Positions 6,882 to 13,946 of a stretch of 15,016 nt of DNA are shown piece after piece. Both the position numbers and the translations under genes were made by a program. This stretch comes from JAJYVT01 sp027339205. GTDB lineage: Bacteria; Actinomycetota; Acidimicrobiia; Acidimicrobiales; RAAP-2. The first letter of the stretch is position 1; each line of letters opens with the position of its first letter. The notes below the pieces were generated by a model. The model was given only the letters and a program-made list of their open reading frames with translations. It ran no database searches and had not been told where the DNA came from. The DNA is taken from the NCBI GenBank assembly GCA_027339205.1, contig DAHWOV010000082.1:1-15016 (forward strand), in the 5' to 3' direction.

Positions 6882-7014
6882 CGGGTTCGCAGGGGCCGGG
6901 GGCGCGCGGGGGCTCGGCTTCGCCGGGGGCACCCGTGCGGGTCGCGACCGAACGGGTCGCACCCGAGCGGCGAGAAGTTGGGGGGCCGGGGGTCCTGGCG
7001 CGCCCATCGACGTC

Positions 7015-7020
7015 TAGGCT
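7015..7020 (+). promoter_or_regulatory. -10 element of a probable leaderless promoter (TraR/DksA gene)
   Basis: TAGGCT fits the actinobacterial TAnnnT -10 consensus and ends 8 bases before ATG 7029, so transcription should begin at or within a base or two of the start codon. The 8 bases between (CTGCGCGT) contain no Shine-Dalgarno. No clear -35 is seen. Confidence 0.6.
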
Positions 7021-7028
7021 CTGCGCGT

Positions 7029-7376
7029 ATGGCCAGTGACGCGCCCGTGGACGCTGACGTCGACTACCGCGCGCTCCTCGAAGCCGAGCGGGCCGAGCTC
7101 CGCGCCAAGCTTGCCGAGCTGGGCTTCGGTGAGGAAGGGGGCCTCAAGTATGACGCCAACTTCGCCGACACGAGCCAGGTGACCGCCGAGCGAGGAGAGG
7201 CCGAGGCCCTCGCCGGACAGCTCCGGGAGGCGCTCAGCGAAGTGGAGGCCGCGATCGACCGCCTCGAGAAGGGCACCTACGGCCGTTGCGAGCGGTGCGG
7301 CCAGCCGATCTCCCCTTCGCGCCTCGAGGCGAAGCCGGCGGCACGCCGTTGCATCGCCTGCGCATCGAAGCCGTAG
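7029..7376 (+). CDS. TraR/DksA-type zinc-finger protein
   Basis: This 115-residue protein has the DksA/TraR layout: a helical N-terminal part (about 10-82) and a C-terminal C4 zinc finger with C87, C90, C108 and C111 (C-x2-C-x17-C-x2-C) in GRCERCGQPISPSRLEAKPAARRCIAC. Proteobacterial members bind RNA polymerase through the secondary channel and alter promoter choice; the function of short actinobacterial members is less certain. The conserved YDANFADTSQV segment (41-51) is seen, but the acidic DxxDxA tip of E. coli DksA is not obvious. ATG 7029 was chosen because a -10 element sits 8 bases upstream, and longer upstream starts would add only low-complexity sequence. The protease gene follows after 4 bases, so the two may share a transcript. 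Confidence 0.85.
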   Translation: MASDAPVDADVDYRALLEAERAELRAKLAELGFGEEGGLKYDANFADTSQVTAERGEAEALAGQLREALSEVEAAIDRLEKGTYGRCERCGQPISPSRLEAKPAARRCIACASKP

Positions 7377-7380
7377 ACCG

Positions 7381-8499
7381 GTGAGCGCCGAGCCGCCCGC
7401 GGCGCGCGACGACCCGCCCGCGCGGCGCACAGACGCGCCTCACCAGCCCCCTCCGGCTGCGTACCCGCCTCCCGCGTACCCGCCGCCTGCGGGCTACCCG
7501 GCCGCCGCGTACCCGCCGCCTGGCTACTCGCCGCAGGGCTACCCGCCCTCGGAGTACCCGCCGCCCGCGTACCCGCCGCACGCCTACCCGCCGCCGGGGT
7601 ACCCGCCGCCGGGGTACCCGCCGCCGGGATATCCGCCCAACGGCCAGCCGCCTGACGGCGCCGTGCGAGGGGAGGGCTCGGGGGACGGGGGGCCCGGCGG
7701 CCCGCGCCAGCACGCGTACCGGACACCGTACGGACCGCGGCCTCCCTCAGGCGGAGACGGACCGCCGCGCACCGGGCGTTCGGGGCAGCGCTCGCTCGTC
7801 TGGCTGATCGTCGTGATCGCGATAGTCGCGATCCTCGTGCGCAGCCACCGCGTCTCGACGACAGAGATCATCCTCTTCTGCGTGCTGATCCCCTCGGTCA
7901 TCCTCCACGAGGTCTCCCACGGGGTGGTGGCCCTGTGGTGCGGGGACGACACGGCGAAGCGGGCGGGCCGGATCACGCTCAATCCGCTCCGCCACATCAC
8001 AGTGTTCGGCACGATCATCGTGCCGATCATCACGGTGCTCGCCGGCGTGGGCTACTTCGGATGGGCGAAGCCGGTGCCGGTGAACGTGAACAAGCTCCGC
8101 AGCCCGCGCAACCAGGGCGTGCTGGTCGCGCTGGCCGGGCCGCTCACCAACATCGTGCTCGCGGCGATCTTCGGCGCCGCCTTCTACCTTCTGTTCGCGG
8201 TGGGCCACAGCGGGCCGGTGGCCACATCGCTGGGCGCGCGCATCCTCTTCTACGCGGGGTTCATCAACTTGTGGGTCGCGTGCTTCAACTTGATCCCGGT
8301 GCCGCCGCTGGATGGCTCCGCCGTGATCGAGCGGCTCCTGCCGAGGTCCTGGTGGCCTGGGTACCTGCGGATCCGTCCCTACGGGATGATCCTGATCATC
8401 GGTGCGTTGATCCTCATGTCCTTCGCCCACGCGAGCCCGATCCAGCGCGTGGTGACAGACCTCGTCACATGGTGGGCGCACGTGGTGCACGCGGTCTGA
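7381..8499 (+). CDS. M50 (site-2 protease type) membrane metalloprotease with a Tyr/Pro-rich N-terminus
   Basis: The 372-residue product is probably an intramembrane zinc protease. A cytoplasmic-looking N-terminal tract (28-86) repeats YPPPG/A, followed by a Gly-rich linker to about 135. Membrane segments follow at about 138-153, 161-187, 207-227, 247-273, 285-305 and 335-350. The zinc motif HEVSH (176-180) lies in a membrane segment, and the third ligand is probably D311 in NLIPVPPLDG. NPLRHITVFGTI (201-212) is typical of the YwhC/Rip3-like M50 branch that lacks a PDZ domain. The start at GTG 7381 lies 4 bases after the TraR/DksA stop, with no good ribosome-binding site, so coupling is likely. 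The substrate is unknown; anti-sigma factors are common targets of the family, but none is nearby. Confidence 0.88.
   Translation: MSAEPPAARDDPPARRTDAPHQPPPAAYPPPAYPPPAGYPAAAYPPPGYSPQGYPPSEYPPPAYPPHAYPPPGYPPPGYPPPGYPPNGQPPDGAVRGEGSGDGGPGGPRQHAYRTPYGPRPPSGGDGPPRTGRSGQRSLVWLIVVIAIVAILVRSHRVSTTEIILFCVLIPSVILHEVSHGVVALWCGDDTAKRAGRITLNPLRHITVFGTIIVPIITVLAGVGYFGWAKPVPVNVNKLRSPRNQGVLVALAGPLTNIVLAAIFGAAFYLLFAVGHSGPVATSLGARILFYAGFINLWVACFNLIPVPPLDGSAVIERLLPRSWWPGYLRIRPYGMILIIGALILMSFAHASPIQRVVTDLVTWWAHVVHAV
7459..7638 (+). repeat. Tyr/Pro-codon tandem repeat at the protease N-terminus
   Basis: An array of TACCCGCCG-based units encodes about a dozen degenerate YPPPG/A pentads. The last units are nearly perfect 15-mers (TACCCGCCGCCGGGG at 7585-7599 and 7600-7614, then a one-base variant to 7629). 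It is coding and in frame. It differs from a CRISPR array because there are no unique spacers. Confidence 0.88.
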
Positions 8500-8543
8500 C
8501 CAGCGATCCCGGCCGGGCGTCCACCCGTCCGGGCGAGGCAGGA

Positions 8544-8549
8544 TAGCTT
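8544..8549 (+). promoter_or_regulatory. -10 element of a probable leaderless promoter (FadR-type regulator)
   Basis: TAGCTT fits TAnnnT and ends 6 bases before ATG 8556; no Shine-Dalgarno precedes the ATG. Two copies of CCGGGCG lie upstream (8513-8519 and 8529-8535, 16 bases apart) and could be part of an operator. No -35 is clear. Confidence 0.55.
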
Positions 8550-8555
8550 TCGTCC

Positions 8556-9365
8556 ATGGTGATGAGCGAGGAGGGGCCGGAGCGCTTCCCCGCTCCCGCA
8601 GATCCTCGCCGCCGCGGCTCGGGCACGGCGTCGGCCGACGGCACCCCCCTCAGCAGCGGCGCGGAGGCGATCTTGCGGCCCGTCCGCGGAGGGAACGCGT
8701 ACGAAGAGACCGTCGAGCGCCTGCTCGCAGCTGTCAAGCTCGGCCTCGTCGGCCACGGTCAGCGGCTCCCCAGTGAACGGGAGATGGCGGCAAAGCTGGC
8801 GGTCAGCCGGATGACCCTTCGTGAAGCGATCCGCTCGCTACGCGAGGCCGGCTACGTCGAGTCGCGTCACGGCCGGCTGGGCGGGACGTTCGTGACCTAT
8901 CGCCCGAGCGAGCTGTCCGAGAGCAGGGCGAGGAAGCCGAGGAAGGTCAGCCGTGAGGAGCTGACCGACGTCCTGTCGCTCAGGGCGGCCATCGAACTGG
9001 GGGCTGTCGCGGTCGCCGCGAGCCGCCGCCCGACCAAAGCCGAACAGGCGCACCTGGAGAGGTGCCTTGAAGACGCGTCGAACGCAGGTGCCGCCGCCTA
9101 TCGGCGGGAGGACTCGCGTCTGCACCTGGCGCTCGTCGAGATGACCGGCTCACCGTCGCTCGTTGCGGCGGCGGCGGATGCTCGCATGCGGCTGAACGAC
9201 CTCCTCGACGAGATCCCGATCCTCGACGCGAACCTCGCCCACTCCAACGAGCAGCACGCCCGCATCGTGCGAGCCGTCCTTCGCCGGACCCCCGAGGCAG
9301 CGCGCCGCGCGATGGCAGAGCACCTGCAAGGAACCGCTGCGCTCCTCCGCGGCTTCCTCGGCTGA
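8556..9365 (+). CDS. GntR-family (FadR subfamily) transcriptional regulator
   Basis: The product is a probable ligand-responsive repressor of the adjacent catabolic genes. Of 269 residues, the first about 45 are a disordered Pro/Arg/Ser-rich extension. The winged helix-turn-helix follows (about 48-116; GQRLPSEREMAAKLAVSRMTLREAIRSLREAGYVESRHGRLGGTFV is the GntR signature). An all-helical FCD ligand domain covers about 133-265. Candidate metal-binding residues of the FCD domain are D186, H190, H234 and H256, in the expected D-x3-H...H...H order. The start at ATG 8556 fits a leaderless transcript; ATG 8562 is possible. The permease operon begins 219 bases downstream with its own strong promoter, so this gene probably senses that pathway's substrate or an intermediate. 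The ligand is unknown. Confidence 0.92.
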   Translation: MVMSEEGPERFPAPADPRRRGSGTASADGTPLSSGAEAILRPVRGGNAYEETVERLLAAVKLGLVGHGQRLPSEREMAAKLAVSRMTLREAIRSLREAGYVESRHGRLGGTFVTYRPSELSESRARKPRKVSREELTDVLSLRAAIELGAVAVAASRRPTKAEQAHLERCLEDASNAGAAAYRREDSRLHLALVEMTGSPSLVAAAADARMRLNDLLDEIPILDANLAHSNEQHARIVRAVLRRTPEAARRAMAEHLQGTAALLRGFLG

Positions 9366-9407
9366 TCGACGCGGCGCGCCCGAGGCGCACGTCAGGCACT
9401 CAGGAGC

Positions 9408-9445
9408 CCGCGAGGACCTTGCGTGGCCCGAGAGGATTTTGCTTG
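9408..9445. repeat. 20-bp-period direct repeat overlapping the permease promoter -35
   Basis: Two 18-bp near-copies, 9408-9425 and 9428-9445, match at 14 of 18 positions (CCGCGAGGACCTTGCGTG versus CCGAGAGGATTTTGCTTG). They are offset by 20 bp, about two helical turns, and the second copy overlaps the -35 hexamer. This is the geometry of paired regulator sites on one DNA face. No known operator consensus is claimed. Confidence 0.5.
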
Positions 9446-9471
9446 ACACGCGAACACCGCGCTCTCATAAT
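9443..9471 (+). promoter_or_regulatory. Sigma-70-type promoter of the permease operon
   Basis: TTGACA (9443-9448) and CATAAT (9466-9471) are separated by 17 bases, near the vegetative consensus and very unusual for a genome this GC-rich. The predicted start is about 9478, giving an untranslated leader of about 105 bases. The spacer holds the inverted repeat CGCG-N5-CGCG (9449-9461), a candidate operator for the upstream FadR-type regulator. Early in the leader, GGGCT (9481-9485) can pair with GGCCC (9492-9496), one pair being a G-U wobble, and the stem is followed by TTTTCTT; this could act as a weak attenuator. Confidence 0.8.
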
Positions 9472-9572
9472 GCAGCGAACGGGCTGAAGTTGGCCCTTTT
9501 CTTCCGGGGGGCTCGTGGGGGCGGGGAAGAGGAGGGCTTTCGCCTGCCGCGTGACCGAGGAGCAGAGTGGCC

Positions 9573-9580
9573 AGGAGGGG
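9573..9580 (+). promoter_or_regulatory. Ribosome-binding site deciding the permease start
   Basis: AGGAGGGG lies 4 bases before ATG 9585 (6 from the AGGAGG core). It favours that ATG over the in-frame GTG 9567, which has its own GAGGAG (9557-9562). Confidence 0.6.
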
Positions 9581-9584
9581 GTCG

Positions 9585-11189
9585 ATGGCCGTGAACCGCG
9601 TGCTTCGAAGAGGTGGCAAGCCTGCAGCGCTGGGCTCGGACCTCGAGACTCTCCACGAGCTGGGCTACGCCCAGCGCCTGCTGCGGGAGATGGGAGGGTT
9701 CTCGAACTTCGCGATCTCGTTCACGATCATCTCGATCCTTGCGGGGACGCTTACCCTCTACGGCTACGGGATGACCACGGGCGGCCCAGTCGACATCACC
9801 ATCGGGTGGGTGATCGTGGCGGTCTTCGTCACGATCATCGGGCTGTCGATGGCTGAGATCTGCTCGGTCTACCCCACTGCAGGAGGCCTCTACTACTGGA
9901 GCGCCAAGCTCGCCCCGCCATCCCAGCGCGCGGGGTGGAGCTGGATGGTCGGTTGGTTCGACGTCATGGGAGAGGTCGGCGTCACCGCGGGCATCGACTT
10001 CGGGCTCGCGTTCTTCCTCACTGCGTTGCTGAACCTGCTCTTCGGCTATCCGACCTCACCGCCGTGGGTCATCCTCATCTACGGGATCATCCTGTTCATC
10101 CACGGCATGCTCAACACGTTCGGCGTGAGGCTCGTTGCCTTCTTGAACGACCTCTCCGTGTGGTGGCACGTGGTGACGGTCTTCCTCATGGTGGGCATCC
10201 TGTTCGCCATCCCCCAGCATCACGAGTCGATCGGCTTCGTCTTCACGAAGTTCGTCAACCAGACGGGGTGGCACGCCAGCTGGTACGTGTTCCTGCTCGG
10301 GTTGCTCCTCGCCCAGTACACCTTCACCGGGTACCACGCGTCGATCCACATGACCGAAGAGACGCGCAACTCCCGTACGGCGCCGTCGTGGGGCATCGTG
10401 ATGTCGATCCTCATCTCCTTCGTGCTGGGGTGGATCCTGCTCATCACGGTCACCTCGGCCATCCAGCCTCACACGTACCAGAGCGCGATCACGAGCTCCA
10501 CGGGCGTGCCGCCCGTCCAGATCTGGATCGACGCCGTCGGGCGGCACATCGGGGAGCTGCTCTTGTTCCTGGTGATCGGCGCGCAGTTCTACTGCGGCAT
10601 GGCGTCGGTCACCTCGAACTCCCGGATGATCTTCGCCTTCTCGAGGGACGGGGCGGTTCCCGGGTCGCGCCTGTGGCGGCAGATCAACCCTCGTACCCGC
10701 ACCCCGACGAACTCGTGCTGGCTCGCGGCCGGCGCCGCGTTCGTGCTCGGCCTCCCCTATCTCGTGAGCTCGACCGCTTACGCCGCAGTCACGTCGATCG
10801 CAGTGATCGGGCTCTACATCGCCTACGTCACGCCGGTGCTGCTGCGTCGCCTGCAAGGGAAGCGCTTCAAGACGAGCGTCTGGCACCTTGGCCGCTGGAG
10901 CGCCCCTCTCGGGTGGATCGCGGTCGTGTGGACCGCCTTCATCACGGTGCTGTTCTGCCTGCCGACTGTGTACCCGGTGACCTTCGGCACGTTCAACTAC
11001 TCGGTCGTCGCGGTCGCCGTCGTCTTGTTCGGCGCCGGGGGCTGGTACCTCCTTTCTGCGAAGAAGTGGTTCCACGGGCCCCAGATCGAAGGGAACCCCG
11101 AAGAGCTGAGGCGGATCGAGCTCGAGCTGGGCGGCCCGGTGCCGGTCGAAGGCCTTCCCGAAGAGGCTCCCGCCGGCGAGCCCGCATGA
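9585..11189 (+). CDS. APC-superfamily amino acid/amine permease
   Basis: This is a 534-residue integral membrane transporter with about 12 hydrophobic segments, of the amino acid/choline transporter type within the amino acid-polyamine-organocation superfamily. Signatures are GGFSNFAISFTIISI in the first membrane segment (about 37-51), the AEICSVYPTAGGLYYWSAKLA block (90-110), TGYHASIHMTEETRNS (248-263) and SNSRMIFAFSRDGAVPGSRLW (344-364), which carries the cytoplasmic loop motif of the family. The N- and C-terminal tails are hydrophilic; the C-tail is acidic. It is the first gene after a strong promoter and 19 bases before a glutamine-synthetase-like gene, so the substrate is probably the amine handled by that enzyme. 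Ethanolamine, a polyamine or GABA are the main options. GTG 9567 is an alternative start. Confidence 0.9.
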   Translation: MAVNRVLRRGGKPAALGSDLETLHELGYAQRLLREMGGFSNFAISFTIISILAGTLTLYGYGMTTGGPVDITIGWVIVAVFVTIIGLSMAEICSVYPTAGGLYYWSAKLAPPSQRAGWSWMVGWFDVMGEVGVTAGIDFGLAFFLTALLNLLFGYPTSPPWVILIYGIILFIHGMLNTFGVRLVAFLNDLSVWWHVVTVFLMVGILFAIPQHHESIGFVFTKFVNQTGWHASWYVFLLGLLLAQYTFTGYHASIHMTEETRNSRTAPSWGIVMSILISFVLGWILLITVTSAIQPHTYQSAITSSTGVPPVQIWIDAVGRHIGELLLFLVIGAQFYCGMASVTSNSRMIFAFSRDGAVPGSRLWRQINPRTRTPTNSCWLAAGAAFVLGLPYLVSSTAYAAVTSIAVIGLYIAYVTPVLLRRLQGKRFKTSVWHLGRWSAPLGWIAVVWTAFITVLFCLPTVYPVTFGTFNYSVVAVAVVLFGAGGWYLLSAKKWFHGPQIEGNPEELRRIELELGGPVPVEGLPEEAPAGEPA

Positions 11190-11208
11190 CCGGCAAGGCC
11201 GGACGAGC

Positions 11209-12570
11209 ATGACCCAAGACCGCGAGCACGCGCTGGAGGAGCTGCGTGCGGCAGCACAGCGCGGCACCGTCGACACCGTCCTCGTCGTGATCACCGACAT
11301 GCAGGGACGGCTCCAAGGGAAGCGAATGGACGTGCGCTTCTTCGTGGACGAGGTGGCGCGCCACGCCACGGAGGGGTGCAGCTACCTGCTCGCGGTCGAC
11401 GTCGACATGAACACGGTGGGCGGGTACGCGATCTCGTCTTGGGAGACCGGCTACGGCGACCTCGTGATGCGCCCGGACCTCTCGACGCTCCGTCCAGTGC
11501 CCTGGCACGAGCGGACCGTGCTCTGCCACGCCGACGTGGAGTGGGAGAACGGCTCCCCGGTCGAGGAGTCGCCGCGTGCGATCCTCAAGCGCCAGGTGGC
11601 GAGGCTCGCAGAGCGCGGATGGACGGGGCTCGCGGGCACCGAGCTCGAGTTCATCGTCTTCGAGGACCGCTACGAGGACGCGTGGCGCCGCGGCTACCGA
11701 GACATGACGCCCGCCAACAGCTACAACGTCGACTACTCGATCCTCGGCACCTCGAGGATCGAGCCTTTGCTCGGCCGCATTCGGCGTGAGATGCGCGACG
11801 CGGGAATGGCGGTCGAATCGGTGAAGGGCGAATGCAACCTGGGCCAGCACGAGATCGCCTTCCGCTATGCAGACCTCCTCTCCAAGGCCGACGAGCACGT
11901 GGTCTACAAGACCGGTGCCAAGGAGATCGCCGCCCAGGAAGGCAAGTCGCTCACGTTCATGGCGAAATTCAACGAACGTGAGGGCAACAGCTGCCACGTC
12001 CACCTCTCGCTTCGCGACGCACGGGACGTCCCGATCTTCGCAGGTGAGCTCGAGCACGGCACCTCCGAGGTCCTCGGCTGGTGGCTCGCGGGCATGCTGG
12101 CGAGCCTTCCGGAGCTGACCCTGCTCGTCGCGCCGAACGTCAACAGCTACAAGCGCTTCGCTGAGGGCTCCTTCGCCCCGACGGCGGTGGCGTGGGGGAG
12201 GGACAATCGAACCTGTGCCTTCCGGCTGGTCGGGCACGGACCCTCGCTCAGGGCCGAGTGCCGGGTCCCCGGTGGCGACGTCAACCCGTACCTTGCGCTC
12301 GCGGCGCTCGTCGTCGGGGGTCTGCACGGCGTGGAGAACCGCCTGCCCCTCGAAGAAGAGCTCCGCGGCAACGCGTACGCGAGCGACAAGCCGAGGATCC
12401 CGGCGACGCTCCGGGACGCGGCGGAGCTCTTCGGCCGGAGCCTCGTCGCCCGCAAGGCGTTCGGGGATGCGGTGGTGGAGCACTACACCCAGATGGCTCG
12501 CGTTGAGCTTGCCGCGTTCGACGCCGCGGTGACCGACTGGGAGCGCTACCGGGGCTTCGAGCGGCTGTGA
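11209..12570 (+). CDS. Glutamine synthetase family protein, GlnA4/PuuA-like gamma-glutamylamide synthetase
   Basis: The enzyme probably ligates glutamate to an amine using ATP. Of 453 residues, metal and nucleotide residues of the synthetase fold are present: E145 and E147 in GTELEF, E208 and E215 in KGECNLGQHEI, H263/H265 in NSCHVHLSL, R316 in NSYKRF, R334/R339 in RDNRTCAFR, and E350/R352 in RAECRVPGGDVNPYLA. The canonical ammonium-site loop (DGSSI) is replaced by GGYAISSWETGYGDL (71-85), and there is no adenylylation-site block. Both argue against an ordinary nitrogen-assimilating GlnA. The neighbours (permease, aldehyde dehydrogenase, short-chain dehydrogenase) match M. tuberculosis glnA4-aldC-Rv2857c. 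Streptomyces GlnA4 is described as a gamma-glutamylethanolamide synthetase. The exact substrate is inferred. The gene has only a weak ribosome-binding site. Confidence 0.88.
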   Translation: MTQDREHALEELRAAAQRGTVDTVLVVITDMQGRLQGKRMDVRFFVDEVARHATEGCSYLLAVDVDMNTVGGYAISSWETGYGDLVMRPDLSTLRPVPWHERTVLCHADVEWENGSPVEESPRAILKRQVARLAERGWTGLAGTELEFIVFEDRYEDAWRRGYRDMTPANSYNVDYSILGTSRIEPLLGRIRREMRDAGMAVESVKGECNLGQHEIAFRYADLLSKADEHVVYKTGAKEIAAQEGKSLTFMAKFNEREGNSCHVHLSLRDARDVPIFAGELEHGTSEVLGWWLAGMLASLPELTLLVAPNVNSYKRFAEGSFAPTAVAWGRDNRTCAFRLVGHGPSLRAECRVPGGDVNPYLALAALVVGGLHGVENRLPLEEELRGNAYASDKPRIPATLRDAAELFGRSLVARKAFGDAVVEHYTQMARVELAAFDAAVTDWERYRGFERL

Positions 12571-12574
12571 CCCG

Positions 12575-13939
12575 GTGGTGACCCACGACGTCGTCAGCCC
12601 GGTCGACGAGACCGTCATCGCCTCGGTGCCCTCGGCGACACAAGATGCGGTCGACGACGCCATCGAGCGGGCGTCGAGAGCACATGGCGCATGGGCCGCC
12701 GTCGCGCCGGGGGACCGCGCGCGCCTGCTCCGGCGCGCGGCGGAGGCGGTCGACTCCGCGAGGGAAGAGCTTGCTGCGCTCGAGGTGCGCAATTCAGGCC
12801 ACACCATTGCTAACGCCCGCTGGGAGGCCGGGAACGTCCGCGACGTCCTCGCCTACTACGCGGGCGCCCCCGAACGACACTCGGGCCGGCAGATCCCGGT
12901 CCCTGGGGGCGTGGACTTCACCTTCTACGAGCCCCTCGGGGTCGTTGGGGTCATCGTGCCGTGGAACTTCCCCATGCCGATCGCGTCCTGGGGCTTCGCG
13001 CCGGCGCTCGCGGCCGGCAACTGCGTCGTCTTGAAGCCCGCCGAGCTCACCCCGCTCACCGCAGTGCGGATCGCCGAGCTCTGCCACGACGCGGGGATCC
13101 CACAGGACGTCTTCCAGGTGGTGACCGGGGCTGGCAGCACGGTCGGGTGGCGGTTCGTCACCCACGAGAAGGTCCGCAAGGTCTGCTTCACCGGCTCGAC
13201 CGCGGTGGGGAAGCAGATCATGGCCGGGTGCGCCGAGCAGGTGAAGCGGGTGACGCTCGAGCTCGGAGGCAAGAGCGCCAACATCGTCTTCTCCGACGCG
13301 GACCTCGAGCGCGCCGCCGCGAGCGCGCCGACGTCGATCTTCGACAACGCGGGCCAGGACTGCTGCGCCCGATCACGCCTCCTCGTGGAGCGCTCCGTCT
13401 ACGAGAGGTTCATGTCTCTCCTCGAGCCTGCGGTGCGCGCCTTCAAGGTGAAGGATCCGTCGGCGGAGGACGCCCAGATGGGGCCGTTGATCAGCGCCGA
13501 GCAACGCCGGGTCGTGTCGGGCTACGTCACGGGCTCTGCGAAGGTGGCCTTCCGCGGCAGCGCGCCCGAGGGTCCGGGTTACTGGTTCCCCCCGACCGTG
13601 CTCGCCCCGGTGTCACCCGATGACCGCGTCGCACGCGAGGAGATCTTCGGGCCCGTGCTCTCCGTGATCCCCTTCGAGGACGAAGCGGACGCGGTGCGGA
13701 TCGCCAACGACACGGTCTACGGGCTCTCGGGCTCCATCTGGACCAACGACGTCTCGAGAGCGCTCCGAGTGGCGAGAGGCGTCGAGTCGGGGACGCTGTC
13801 GGTGAACTCGCACTCCTCGGTGCGCTACTGGACTCCCTTCGGGGGCTTCAAGCAGTCGGGGCTCGGACGTGAGCTCGGTCCCGACGCGCTGTCAGGGTTC
13901 AGCGAGGTGAAGAACGTGTTCATCGCGACCGAAAGGTGA
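12575..13939 (+). CDS. NAD(P)-dependent aldehyde dehydrogenase
   Basis: The product oxidises an aldehyde to a carboxylic acid. The 454 residues have the complete family set: N131 in PWNFP, KPAELTP (154-160), GFTGST-like CFTGST (204-209) for cofactor binding, the general base E229 in LELGGKSAN, the nucleophile C263 in GQDCCARSR, E356 in EEIFGPV, and the C-terminal PFGGFKQSGLGRELG. It is slightly shorter than typical enzymes at the N-terminus. The start at GTG 12575 is 4 bases after the synthetase stop; GTG 12578 is equally possible. It corresponds in context to M. tuberculosis aldC (Rv2858c) beside glnA4. The likely substrate is a gamma-glutamylated amino aldehyde produced by the next gene; this is inferred from context. 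Confidence 0.92.
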   Translation: MVTHDVVSPVDETVIASVPSATQDAVDDAIERASRAHGAWAAVAPGDRARLLRRAAEAVDSAREELAALEVRNSGHTIANARWEAGNVRDVLAYYAGAPERHSGRQIPVPGGVDFTFYEPLGVVGVIVPWNFPMPIASWGFAPALAAGNCVVLKPAELTPLTAVRIAELCHDAGIPQDVFQVVTGAGSTVGWRFVTHEKVRKVCFTGSTAVGKQIMAGCAEQVKRVTLELGGKSANIVFSDADLERAAASAPTSIFDNAGQDCCARSRLLVERSVYERFMSLLEPAVRAFKVKDPSAEDAQMGPLISAEQRRVVSGYVTGSAKVAFRGSAPEGPGYWFPPTVLAPVSPDDRVAREEIFGPVLSVIPFEDEADAVRIANDTVYGLSGSIWTNDVSRALRVARGVESGTLSVNSHSSVRYWTPFGGFKQSGLGRELGPDALSGFSEVKNVFIATER

Positions 13940-13946
13940 GTGCCCG

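Noticed and set aside
6764..7028. Small genes on either strand in the xerD-DksA spacer
   Set aside because: Frames are open but encode only Gly/Arg/Pro low-complexity sequence, with no start signals; a tandem-repeat origin explains them.
7459..7638. CRISPR-like array
   Set aside because: Units are 15 bp, contiguous and coding, with no unique spacers or cas genes.
9366..9619. Minus-strand small frames in the regulator-permease gap
   Set aside because: They run through a strong plus-strand promoter and the permease start and resemble no protein family.
11190..11202. CCGGCAAGGCCGG inverted repeat between the permease and synthetase as a terminator
   Set aside because: The stem is short with a tiny loop and no T-run, in a 19-base gap of an apparent operon.
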